Below, in pieces: positions 9,735 through 17,772 of a stretch of 64,000 nucleotides of DNA. Location of the stretch: assembly GCA_965246935.1 (NCBI GenBank), contig CBDFGC010000006.1:62001-126000 (forward strand), given 5' to 3'. The position numbers and the translations under genes are program-made. Positions within the stretch are counted from its first letter, which is position 1, and the number at the start of each line of letters is the position of its first letter. The notes beneath the pieces are model-generated. The model was not told where the DNA came from and ran no database searches. It was given only the letters and a program-made list of their open reading frames with translations. This stretch comes from JAZKFT01 sp965246935 (GTDB lineage Bacteria; Bacteroidota; Bacteroidia; Chitinophagales; Chitinophagaceae).

Positions 9735-10070
9735 ATCCCCTAATTACAATCATATACCCTAAAGGTATAAAAATTAAAATATAAGTCACAAGGACATGGG
9801 ACAGAATTGTATGAGAATAAAATGTAAGAGATACAATTGCGAAAATAAAGAACAATAAATTGCAGGAAGTATAAGAACAGGCCTGTTCCAAACAAGAATA
9901 TCTGTATAGTTAATAATAAATCAGGATGTATAATAGTTGATCGAGGGAATATGTGACAATTAATTACTATTCGTATTTCATTACTATTTACTACCTGATT
10001 TCTGGTTTATCTGCGCTGGAATAGGCGCTTTGTTTTTTATTCTTTTTCCCCATAAACGATACTATTATTT
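9735..10070 (+). other. Gene-free spacer between hcp2 and vgrG
   Basis: 336 AT-rich bases without a plausible gene. It probably contains the vgrG promoter, since the spacing is too long for simple read-through, but no clear -33/-7 pair or terminator hairpin stands out. Confidence 0.5.
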
Positions 10071-11807
10071 ATGGCACAATTAACTGGCACTCAAATCACC
10101 ATCGGCGGCAATGCCGTGATGCAGTACTCCTCCTTCCAGCTCTCCCAGGGTATCTTCGCTCACCATACCTTCCGCCTCGTTTGCCCCTCCGAATCCATCG
10201 ACGGCACCACCGGCAATCTTTTCAACCAATCCAAAAACCTGATGGGTGCCAATCTCACTGCCCAAATCAACTCGGTTGGCACAGAGGGCATCCTCAAGTT
10301 CAGCGGTATCGTTACACAGGTAGAAACAGCCCGCTTCAGCGGCCACAGTGGCGATGTCATCCTTACCGGCTACAGCCCCACCATCATCCTGGATAATGGA
10401 CCCCACTGCAAAAGCTGGGAAAAGAAAGCCGTAAAAAACATCGCACAGGATGTGCTCAAACATTTCCCACAAAATCTGCTCAATCCAAAAGTAAGCACCA
10501 CCTATCCGGAAACCCTGGCTTATACCGTACAGTATAAAGAAACCGCCTGGCAGTTCCTTAGCCGCCTGTGTGCCACCTATGGGGAATGGCTTTACTATGA
10601 TGGTCAGTCACTGATTGCAGGACCACCAACCGCCGGTCAGGCCGTAAGCCTCACCTTCGGCAGCAACCTCAGCCGTTTCAACATGGCTTTGGAAGTGCGG
10701 CCAGCCAAAAGCCAGAGCATGGCTTATGATTACCTCAACCATGATGTGTATAAAAGCGAGCCCGGCAACATAGAAGGCAAGGCAGGGCTGAATGAGTTGG
10801 GTAAGCATGCCCTACAAGCCAGCAACAGTGTGTATGGCACCCAGCCGAAGCTATGGAACAATAACTTCGTTACCAACAAAAAGCAGTTGGATGATGTGGT
10901 AAACATGCGGGCAGCTATGCAAAGCAGCAATGGCGTACGCTTCAATGGCAGCAGTGGCCACCCCGGTGTAAAAGTAGGCGGGCAGGTAAGTGTGCAGGGT
11001 CAGAACATCTTCAGCCTTACGGAAGAGAGTTATGGGGATTATACGGTTATAGCGGTCAACCACTTCTGCGATGGGCAGGGCAACTACAACAACGATTTTG
11101 TAGCCGTTCCATCTTCTATTAAAGTGCCGCCGGTGAATGGCATCACCGAACCCAACAGTGAAACACAAAGTGCGTTGGTAACGGATAATCATGATCCCAA
11201 AGGGCTGGGCCGGATACGGGTAAAGTTCCATTGGATGAACGGGGCAGAGAAGACGCCGTGGATACGGGTAACAAGTCCGCATGGGGGCGGAGGCAAGGGG
11301 ATGTTTTTTATACCGGAGATAGGCGAGGAGGTGATTGTAGGTTTTGAGGGCGATAGTGCGATAAAGCCATATGTGATAGGCACGGTGTACCATGGCAAGG
11401 CCAGCAACACCTACAGTAATGCTGGCAACGATGTAAAAGCTTTACAGACAAGGAGTGGTAATAAAATAATCATGAATGACAAGGATGGTAGTGTTCATGT
11501 ACAGGATAGTAAAGGAAATGATATGATGATGGATGGGGCCGGAAACATTAATGTGAAATCCAGTGAAAGTATTGTACTTACCTGTGGCGCATCTAAAATT
11601 GAGATGAAAAAAGATGGCACTGTTAATATTAACGGGAAAAATATTACTGTAAAAGGCGATGAAACCATTAAAACAGAAACCAAAGATGAAACTGTTAAAG
11701 CCACAACAAGCTTTACCTTGAACGGAAAAGAAAATACAATAAAAGGAAAAAATCACATCACCGGTGGAGATACGAAGATTGATGGGGGTAAAGTGTTTTT
11801 GAATTAA
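10071..11807 (+). CDS. vgrG: T6SS spike protein VgrG (TssI)
   Basis: 578 residues. VgrG trimers form the spike at the tip of the Hcp tube and carry effectors. The N-terminal 370 residues are the gp27-like hub (YKETAWQFLSRLCATYGEWL is a typical block). The gp5-like OB-fold follows (DPKGLGRIRVKFHWMNG, then TPWIRVTSPHGGGGKGMFFI and PEIGEEVIVGFEGDS). The last 120 residues are a Gly/Asn/Lys-rich triple-stranded beta-helix (DKDGSVHVQDSKGNDM). No extra C-terminal effector domain is fused. The gene's first 1,300 bases are clearly GC-richer than its last 350, as if the tip had been exchanged. The next gene starts 12 bases downstream. Confidence 0.95.
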   Translation: MAQLTGTQITIGGNAVMQYSSFQLSQGIFAHHTFRLVCPSESIDGTTGNLFNQSKNLMGANLTAQINSVGTEGILKFSGIVTQVETARFSGHSGDVILTGYSPTIILDNGPHCKSWEKKAVKNIAQDVLKHFPQNLLNPKVSTTYPETLAYTVQYKETAWQFLSRLCATYGEWLYYDGQSLIAGPPTAGQAVSLTFGSNLSRFNMALEVRPAKSQSMAYDYLNHDVYKSEPGNIEGKAGLNELGKHALQASNSVYGTQPKLWNNNFVTNKKQLDDVVNMRAAMQSSNGVRFNGSSGHPGVKVGGQVSVQGQNIFSLTEESYGDYTVIAVNHFCDGQGNYNNDFVAVPSSIKVPPVNGITEPNSETQSALVTDNHDPKGLGRIRVKFHWMNGAEKTPWIRVTSPHGGGGKGMFFIPEIGEEVIVGFEGDSAIKPYVIGTVYHGKASNTYSNAGNDVKALQTRSGNKIIMNDKDGSVHVQDSKGNDMMMDGAGNINVKSSESIVLTCGASKIEMKKDGTVNINGKNITVKGDETIKTETKDETVKATTSFTLNGKENTIKGKNHITGGDTKIDGGKVFLN

Positions 11808-11819
11808 ACATAGTTAAAG

Positions 11820-12698
11820 ATGAATTTTGATTTGTTTGAAAAAAAAATATCTAATATAAAAACGGGTGTAGTACAGTTTTTAAAACCGGGCGTGCAAAAA
11901 TATCATGTAATTGTAAAGGGTGAAAACATGGTAAACACGATGTTGCTGAAAACAACTACGGAGATAAAATGGCAACTAACGGTAAAGGAAATAACTGCCA
12001 CCGGATATATAGTTGAATTACTTACCCTTAGCCATGATCTTGTAGATACTAATAATGAAGGATACTGGCAATTGCACTTAATGATAAAGCAACTAAATAA
12101 GCTCTATGAAAGATTGCTTGTTAGGATTAGTCCGGATGGCACTATTGAAGAAATATTAAATGAGAAAGAAGTAATAGACAATTTTAAAAAAATCCGTAAA
12201 GAAATTGTTGCAACGCAGGGCGATGGCTTTAAGCTCGAAGATTATATGAATTTTGATGACCAATTATTTTTTCAAAAGGAAAATTTGTTGAAACTCAGCA
12301 AGGAGTTGGAGTTCTTTAAATGGTATTTTATGGGCTTGTACGGGCGCAGGCCGGTAAGTTCCTATTCTTTATTAGAGGATAATGTATTTAGAACCAATAG
12401 TATTTATTGGCTTAAAAAAAATTCACCTGTAGTGACAGAAGATAGTGACAGGTTTTTAGTGATTCAATCAACGTTCGAGTTATCAGGAAAAATTACCAGG
12501 AAATGGGCAGAAAAAGCATATGGTGGATTTCCGTTTATAAAAAAAGAAACACTGGAACCTCAGTTACGGCAAGAGGCCAAGCAATGGATAAATAAACAGA
12601 ATGGATTCTTAGAAGAAATGCGATATACTACAGTAGAAATAGCTGACCCTATACATTTATATAACCAGATGCAGGTGCATTTGCAAGCAACAGATTAA
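11820..12698 (+). CDS. Hypothetical protein between vgrG and nuclease effector (loader candidate)
   Basis: 292 residues, soluble, no signal peptide. I do not recognise the family. The sequence alternates beta-like stretches (ATGYIVELLTLSHDLVDTN) with charged helices and is AT-rich. It is packed between vgrG (12 bases upstream) and the PAAR-like effector (4 bases downstream). In other T6SS loci this slot is used by effector chaperones or adaptors such as DUF4123, DUF1795 (EagR) and DUF2169 proteins, none of which it visibly resembles. A loading role is therefore an inference from position. It shares no obvious motif with the partial gene at the left edge of the window, which occupies the equivalent slot before the Rhs effector. 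Confidence 0.75.
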   Translation: MNFDLFEKKISNIKTGVVQFLKPGVQKYHVIVKGENMVNTMLLKTTTEIKWQLTVKEITATGYIVELLTLSHDLVDTNNEGYWQLHLMIKQLNKLYERLLVRISPDGTIEEILNEKEVIDNFKKIRKEIVATQGDGFKLEDYMNFDDQLFFQKENLLKLSKELEFFKWYFMGLYGRRPVSSYSLLEDNVFRTNSIYWLKKNSPVVTEDSDRFLVIQSTFELSGKITRKWAEKAYGGFPFIKKETLEPQLRQEAKQWINKQNGFLEEMRYTTVEIADPIHLYNQMQVHLQATD

Positions 12699-12702
12699 CC
12701 TC

Positions 12703-14097
12703 ATGCCAGGAGGAGTATTTTTTAACGAAAACGATTTTTTTACCTGTAGTAGTGGATTATTCCCTGCTCAGTTTGCCAGTACAAGTCAGTCTAAAAATAT
12801 TTCGAACGACGTAAAATTTTTAACGGTTCAGGATAAGGTTTGCCGCAAGCAGGATTTTAGCTGTAAATGGATTGTAGTGCTTGCTGCAGCTATTGCCGCT
12901 TTATGCGTAACCGGAGTAGGTGCCATGCTGGTAGCGGCGCTCGTTGGTGCCTGCATTGGTTTGGGATTAGCCATGACGTTGTGCGGTTCCATGGCAAGTA
13001 TGGCCCGGAACTGGCTACAGCCAAAAACGGATGTACTTATTAGCGGCAACATGGGGGTAACGCAGAGAGAGGGGCCATTAATGACATGCAGCTTATTTGG
13101 TGGTAATATAACTGCTGCTCCTAATATTGAACACCAGTGGCAGGCCATTCTGATAGGAAGCGCCGGCACAGTAATGGCAGGCCTGGAGGGATTTATGTAC
13201 GCTACCGCTTTTAGAGGGGCTGGCACATTGCTTAAAAGTCCGGCAATGTTCTTTAAAAATGTAGGCGGTAATTACCTAGCAACGTTAACAAAATGGGGGC
13301 TTGCAGGGCGTACAGCATTTGCCGGCTACGGAGCCATGCAGCAACATTATGTACAGGGAGAAAACGGCGCAGGTAATTTGGCTGAAACATTTGCCAGAGG
13401 ATTTGCTTTTGAAGCGGATATGGCAGATAGATGGGTACATGGAAAAGGACATATACAGGATATTGCCCTTATATTTAGCATGGGAGGAATACCGGCACCG
13501 CCAAGAGCGGGCAACCGGGAAAGCTCACCCGACAGTGAAAATAATAGATCAGGAAACGAAGATGGGAACCCATTAGTCAGAGCAGCCGACGATGCTGAAG
13601 GAAGTAACGGCGAAACAAACAGAACGCATGAAGATCCGGTATCTTTAGACAATGGAACAGTAGGAGCTTTAGGCGAACAGGCAGTCGTCGATAGATTAAG
13701 AGCAGCAGGATATACAGAGATTTTACAAATACAAAATAATAGCGGCCATGGTGTTGATGTAATTGCAAGAGATCCATTAACCGGTAATGTAAAAGCAGTA
13801 GAAGTAAAAGCAAATGGTTCCAGGCTTAGTGAGGCCCAACAGAGAGGTGGAGAATGGTATGTTAATGATAGGCTTAACAGAGCTGCAAATGGTGATAGAG
13901 GGTACGGAATTCCTCCTAATTCTCCTGAACTGAGAACAAATGCGGAAACTGCTCAGGAATGGATCCGGGACGCTCCGCGTGTGGATTATGAAGTACATAA
14001 GGTACCCGTAGACAGAACAACGGGAGTTACCGGCGCAACTACTACAACTTCATGGGACCCTCCTCCTCCTGCTCCGCCAACACCTACAACCCCTTAG
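12703..14097 (+). CDS. T6SS effector: PAAR-like region, membrane segments, PD-(D/E)xK nuclease
   Basis: 464 residues. The N-terminus (MPGGVFFNENDFFTCSSGLF) and the later block VLISGNMGVTQREGPLMTCS look like a PAAR-like spike-binding region, interrupted by two hydrophobic helices around residues 55-100. More Gly/Ala-rich segments follow, then a linker (about 265-325) rich in Ser, Asn, Glu and Asp. Residues 325-400 are a restriction-endonuclease-fold domain: GALGEQAVVDRLRAAGY, GHGVDVIARD and AVEVKANG supply the catalytic Glu-Asp-(E)xK set. The arrangement resembles PoNe-type nuclease effectors. The protein ends in a Pro/Thr tail (PPPPAPPTPTTP). It would be injected on VgrG to cut target-cell DNA. 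Immunity is probably the next gene, 5 bases downstream. Confidence 0.85.
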   Translation: MPGGVFFNENDFFTCSSGLFPAQFASTSQSKNISNDVKFLTVQDKVCRKQDFSCKWIVVLAAAIAALCVTGVGAMLVAALVGACIGLGLAMTLCGSMASMARNWLQPKTDVLISGNMGVTQREGPLMTCSLFGGNITAAPNIEHQWQAILIGSAGTVMAGLEGFMYATAFRGAGTLLKSPAMFFKNVGGNYLATLTKWGLAGRTAFAGYGAMQQHYVQGENGAGNLAETFARGFAFEADMADRWVHGKGHIQDIALIFSMGGIPAPPRAGNRESSPDSENNRSGNEDGNPLVRAADDAEGSNGETNRTHEDPVSLDNGTVGALGEQAVVDRLRAAGYTEILQIQNNSGHGVDVIARDPLTGNVKAVEVKANGSRLSEAQQRGGEWYVNDRLNRAANGDRGYGIPPNSPELRTNAETAQEWIRDAPRVDYEVHKVPVDRTTGVTGATTTTSWDPPPPAPPTPTTP

Positions 14098-14102
14098 AAA
14101 TT

Positions 14103-14999
14103 ATGGAAAATACGCTAACAAAAAAACAGGAAGTTTTAAAAGAATTAAAAAAATGGTTTTCTCAAACCAATGTAGCATCTGAATTACATGATAAAAGGAT
14201 AACAGCAATTCAAGACTTCATTGAAAAGAAGACTAATCCTAAAAGCTGCTCGTTACCCTTCGAAAGGTTAGATGTATGGTATTCGAATAAATTTGTTTTT
14301 GATAGTTTAGAAAATAATGATTTTTCCACACGCAAACTTGTAGCTGAAAATGGCTTTTACATTGTTGAACTGTCAAGTATTTTAGCTGCTCAATTTCCGG
14401 GAAATCCACCTAAAATTTCGTTTCATTTTATAGCTAAATATCTTGCTTATGTACTTATAGAAGGGTGGTATGAGCAAGCACAGGCTTTACAAAAATATAT
14501 TTTACAGGGGCTTGACTCTTCTTTCTTAAAGGGTGGACAAAATTTTTCCCGATCAGCCTGGTTTATTATAAATATTTCATGTAAGGCATTTAAAAATGAA
14601 GTTGATGTAAAAAAGTATAACTATCCCTCAGATATGGCCATTTTTGAAGAAGTAATTGCCAATTGGGATGAAAAAGATGAAAACCTGATTGATAAGCTGG
14701 TAAGTTCTTTATGCGATTACCATCTTAAGGAGGCAGGTTACAGTACTGGTAATAAATTATATGAATTTGACTGGACAGATCAATTCATTTATGCTTATGA
14801 AATACTTTCCTGGCTTTCATTAAGAAAGATGGTGGGATTAAAAAATCCTGAAAGGTTTGCTCATCCACTTATGCAACTTCCTATAAATAGTCTCCCGCAA
14901 AATCTGGTTCTATTTGCTCCTAATCAGCTATACACGCAGGTTTTAAAAAGATTAAAACAGGAGTTTCCTGACGTAATTCAAAGTGTTATTAGCGTATAA
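14103..14999 (+). CDS. Probable immunity protein for the PD-(D/E)xK effector
   Basis: 298 residues starting at ATG 14103, right after the effector stop (an in-frame start at 14052 would overlap the effector and is less likely). Almost entirely helical and soluble. The C-terminal block IYAYEILSWLSLRKMVGL followed by HPLM recalls DUF1911-type PoNi immunity proteins, which neutralise PoNe nucleases, but I cannot verify this by eye alone. AT-rich composition matches the toxin's 3' end. The position, 5 bases after the toxin gene, is the main evidence. Confidence 0.72.
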   Translation: MENTLTKKQEVLKELKKWFSQTNVASELHDKRITAIQDFIEKKTNPKSCSLPFERLDVWYSNKFVFDSLENNDFSTRKLVAENGFYIVELSSILAAQFPGNPPKISFHFIAKYLAYVLIEGWYEQAQALQKYILQGLDSSFLKGGQNFSRSAWFIINISCKAFKNEVDVKKYNYPSDMAIFEEVIANWDEKDENLIDKLVSSLCDYHLKEAGYSTGNKLYEFDWTDQFIYAYEILSWLSLRKMVGLKNPERFAHPLMQLPINSLPQNLVLFAPNQLYTQVLKRLKQEFPDVIQSVISV

Positions 15000-15008
15000 T
15001 TTCAATGC

Positions 15009-15521
15009 ATGTCTTTTATTATTGAGCTTTGTCGTATTCTTTCCAACAATAATAAATCATTAAGCGATGATGTACAATTATGTATTGAGTATCCCCGGCA
15101 ATACCTTGAAAAGTATGAACAGGAGTTAAAACTCCGGGGCATAACTACTGTAAGCAATGATCTGAGATGGATAGCCGTTGTAGATGGTCTTATCAGACTA
15201 AAAAAACTCGAAGAAATAGACTGGAAAGAACGTGGTGAAAGCCTTCTACAAACAGTTGTACGCCTTGCGGTTGCTAAAAACCTTCCTACGAAAGTAATGA
15301 ATGAACTTTCCACATTTAATTTAGATAATTACGAAAGCACGAACTTCACTTTAAATCGCTTGGATTCTATTTTACAAAGTAATAATTTCACGCTGATTAT
15401 GATAGATATTGATGCTGATTGTTACCCGCTTACCATTATCGGTTTTTCGGATTTCAGGGCATTAACTATACCCAATAATCAAATAGAAAATGGAAGAATA
15501 AAGAACTTTTTTACATTCTGA
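15009..15521 (+). CDS. DUF6630-like protein, second immunity candidate
   Basis: 170 residues, soluble. The pattern VDGLIRLKKLEEIDWKE and the strand-turn LIMIDIDADCYPLTIIG near the C-terminus resemble DUF6630 proteins, which often occur beside polymorphic toxins; this assignment is from memory and tentative. It begins 9 bases after the previous gene and is probably in the same transcript. It could be an extra antidote kept from an earlier effector at this locus, because the DNA just downstream contains broken T6SS genes. Confidence 0.6.
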   Translation: MSFIIELCRILSNNNKSLSDDVQLCIEYPRQYLEKYEQELKLRGITTVSNDLRWIAVVDGLIRLKKLEEIDWKERGESLLQTVVRLAVAKNLPTKVMNELSTFNLDNYESTNFTLNRLDSILQSNNFTLIMIDIDADCYPLTIIGFSDFRALTIPNNQIENGRIKNFFTF

Positions 15522-15583
15522 AAAATGGATTGAAAGTATGTAGAGACGAAAGTTTGCAATGCTCCTATCAGCATACCTGCGAA

Positions 15584-15793
15584 ATGAACATTAATATATA
15601 TATCTTTACTATACCAGTAAATCTGTTTGAAGAAAATTCTATTGTAGACACCCTTAGTCAAACCCTGGAAAAATTAGATAAAAAAATTCCGGAAAGTTTT
15701 TCGCAGATACCTCCGGACTATGCAGATATACCTAAACCGCCATTCGATACGAATAAAGATATAAATTCAATCTTCCAGTCGTGGCCGCGTTGA
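15584..15793 (+). CDS. Small hypothetical or gene remnant
   Basis: A 69-codon frame from ATG 15584; the frame is open further 5' to a TTG at 15530. The product has one moderately hydrophobic stretch (NIYIFTIPVNLF) and a Pro-rich end (IPPDYADIPKPPF). I do not recognise it. It runs straight into the frameshifted tssC remnant, so it may be the surviving 3' end of a deleted gene rather than an intact one. Confidence 0.3.
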   Translation: MNINIYIFTIPVNLFEENSIVDTLSQTLEKLDKKIPESFSQIPPDYADIPKPPFDTNKDINSIFQSWPR

Positions 15794-15953
15794 TAGCTTT
15801 TAAACACCTGTTATCGCCGGATGATGTAATGGAAATGTTTGAAGCGCTAACTTTGATGGTGGCGATCTCTACCGCAGCCATATAATTATAACCTGCAACT
15901 TCATGACGGGACGTAGCAGGTTTGAAGAGATGGGAGAAGAAAAAATTTGTAGG
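15790..15953 (+). pseudogene. Frameshifted fragment of a second tssC
   Basis: Translated, this stretch gives HLLSPDDVMEMFE, then after a single-base deletion near 15845 ANFDGGDLYRSHIIITCNFM and TGRSRFEEMGEEK. That lines up without gaps with residues 217-266 of the intact TssC at 7262-8650 (HLGSPDDVMEMFEEANL, then GGDPYRSNVIMTCNWLVGRSKFEEVGEE). DNA similarity is obvious but far from identity, so this is a piece of a different tssC and not a recent copy. Nothing of the rest of that gene is present on either side. Confidence 0.85.
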
Positions 15954-15985
15954 TAGCGTTAGCTTAATTTCAGTAAGTTCTCCAA

Positions 15986-16014
15986 GCCATTAATCATAAC
16001 ATTAATGGCTTTTT
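15986..16014 (+). terminator. Rho-independent terminator closing the T6SS island
   Basis: Perfect 9-bp inverted repeat GCCATTAAT / ATTAATGGC with a 6-base loop, followed by a T run. It lies just after the tssC remnant and probably once ended that operon. Confidence 0.75.
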
Positions 16015-16044
16015 CATTTAAAACGGTAATTGAAACATGCTAAA

Positions 16045-16270
16045 AACACTATGCTGCCAGATGCCACCTATAATAGTTCAGGAAACCTGCCGTAGAAGTT
16101 GGAAAAAAGTATAAAGTTTGGACGTACAGTTGGAACGAAACTGGCATTGTAGTAGCAATTGGAATGCTGCCATCCGGGTTATAAAACCATGTCGTGGTAG
16201 CAATATCAATAAAATGTTGCTTTGATAGGCCTTTTGTAATACAACTGTCACTACCCTATCAAAATATCGT
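16045..16270 (+). pseudogene. Decayed Rhs/YD-repeat fragment
   Basis: With stops and frame changes, this stretch reads DATYNSSGNL, then VWTYSWNETG..V.......PSG and KCCFDR. It follows the same order as the intact Rhs near 3880-4150 (DATGNL, then KWHYEWYANGMLKQV and KPDG, then EKCFDR). The similarity is weak at DNA level, so the call rests on co-linearity of short YD-repeat motifs. It lies beside the tssC remnant and would be part of the same decayed T6SS locus. Confidence 0.4.
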
Positions 16271-16367
16271 TCCAACAAGTTATGGCAAAAATTAGGGTGG
16301 GATCAAAAATGAACAAGCATTCTGCCATTTGCCCGCTGCTCCCTACATTTACCACTAACCTTTTTGC

Positions 16368-17666
16368 ATGAAACATCTTCCGCTCAACCCCAATATCTTC
16401 ATCCAAAACCGCCGGCGCTTTGTAGCCCAAATGCAGCCTGGCAGCATTGCCATTTTCAATAGCAACGACGAAGTGCCAAGTAATGGGGACGCCATTTACC
16501 GCTTTAAGCAAAACAGCGACCTGTATTGGCTTACCGGTATTGAGCAGGAGGATACTATGCTGGTATTTTTTCCTGACAATCCGGATAAGCGGTACACCGA
16601 AGTACTGGTGCTGGTACGGCCCAACGAATTAAAAGAAAAATGGGATGGCAAACGCCTGCGGGAAGAAGAAGCAAAAGGGATCAGCGGCATCCAAAAAGTT
16701 ATGTGGCTGGATAGCCTGGAAGCCAACCTGCAAATATGGATTCACCTGGCAGAAAATATTTACCTGAACACCAACGAAAACGACCGCAAAGCCAGCCAAC
16801 TTCAAAGCCGTGACTACCGCTATGCTGCCGAAATGAGGGAGCGATACCCCTTTCACCAATATTATCGTAGTGCTAAAATTTTAAAAGCCCTTAGGGCTAT
16901 CAAAACGGCGGATGAAGTGGAAGTGCTGAAAACGGCGATGGACATTACCGATAAAGCTTTCCGGCGGGTGCTGCAGTTTACAAAGCCGGGCGTAATGGAG
17001 TACGAAATTGAAGCCGAAATCATCCACGAATTTCTGCGAAACCGCAGCACCGGCGAGGCTTACGGCAGCATTATTGCCAGCGGCGACCGAGCCCGTACCC
17101 TGCACTACATAAGTAACAATGCTGAATGTAAAGATGGCGAATTGATACTAATGGATTTTGGCGCAGCTTATGGTGGCTACAATGCCGACCTTACCCGTAC
17201 TATTCCCGTCAATGGAAAATTTACCGACCGGCAGAAAGCGGTATACAATGGCTGCCTGCACCTGCATAACTATTGCAAAAGCATTCTGAAACCGGGCATT
17301 AGTATTATTGATTATACTAACCAGGCCGGCGACGAAGCCACCAAAATATTTCTGCAATTAGGTTTGCTGAAAGAAGAAGATGTAAAAAACGAAAATAGAG
17401 ACGAGCTGGAAACCCGGCCTTTCCGCAAATATTTATACCACGGCATCAGCCATCACTTGGGCATTGATGTGCACGACTTAGGCACCCGAACCGAACCCAT
17501 ACAGCCGGGCATGGTTTTCACCGTGGAGCCGGGCATTTACATTGAGGAAGAAAAAATGGGTATCCGCATTGAAAATAATTTTTGGATTACAGAAGATGGC
17601 AATATTGATCTGATGTCAACTATTCCGATTACGGTGGAGGAGATTGAAGGTTTTATGCGGAAGTGA
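16368..17666 (+). CDS. pepP: Xaa-Pro aminopeptidase (M24B)
   Basis: 432 residues, cytoplasmic. It removes the N-terminal residue from peptides with proline in position two. Residues 1-150 are the aminopeptidase-P N-terminal domain (YWLTGIEQEDTMLVFFPD). The rest is the pita-bread catalytic domain. Dinuclear metal ligands are visible as MDFGAAYGGYNADLTRT (two Asp), HGISHHLGIDVHD (His), TVEPGIYI (Glu) and GIRIENNFWI (Glu). Length is standard. It is monocistronic, separated from the T6SS remnants upstream by a terminator and from pssA by a short palindromic repeat. Confidence 0.93.
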   Translation: MKHLPLNPNIFIQNRRRFVAQMQPGSIAIFNSNDEVPSNGDAIYRFKQNSDLYWLTGIEQEDTMLVFFPDNPDKRYTEVLVLVRPNELKEKWDGKRLREEEAKGISGIQKVMWLDSLEANLQIWIHLAENIYLNTNENDRKASQLQSRDYRYAAEMRERYPFHQYYRSAKILKALRAIKTADEVEVLKTAMDITDKAFRRVLQFTKPGVMEYEIEAEIIHEFLRNRSTGEAYGSIIASGDRARTLHYISNNAECKDGELILMDFGAAYGGYNADLTRTIPVNGKFTDRQKAVYNGCLHLHNYCKSILKPGISIIDYTNQAGDEATKIFLQLGLLKEEDVKNENRDELETRPFRKYLYHGISHHLGIDVHDLGTRTEPIQPGMVFTVEPGIYIEEEKMGIRIENNFWITEDGNIDLMSTIPITVEEIEGFMRK

Positions 17667-17684
17667 ATCATGCTTTCCCATACA

Positions 17685-17765
17685 TAGTTTAGCCCTGAAA
17701 GGGCGGCAGTATATCAGCATAGGGCAACGCCCTATGAAACAGACCGAATCAAAATAGTCCGCCCA
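17685..17765 (+). repeat. REP-like palindromic repeat
   Basis: Contains AGCCCTGAAAGGGCGG and the palindrome CATAGGGCAACGCCCTATG. The same CTGAAAGGGCGG unit recurs at 37891 and 37960, so this is a dispersed extragenic palindrome rather than a gene-specific terminator. Confidence 0.6.
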
Positions 17766-17772
17766 TAATAAC

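Noticed and set aside
10851..11393. 180-codon antisense frame within vgrG, with several others on both strands at 10.1-11.8 kb
   Set aside because: They mirror the codon bias of the GC-rich vgrG gene; translations are low-complexity with no family resemblance.
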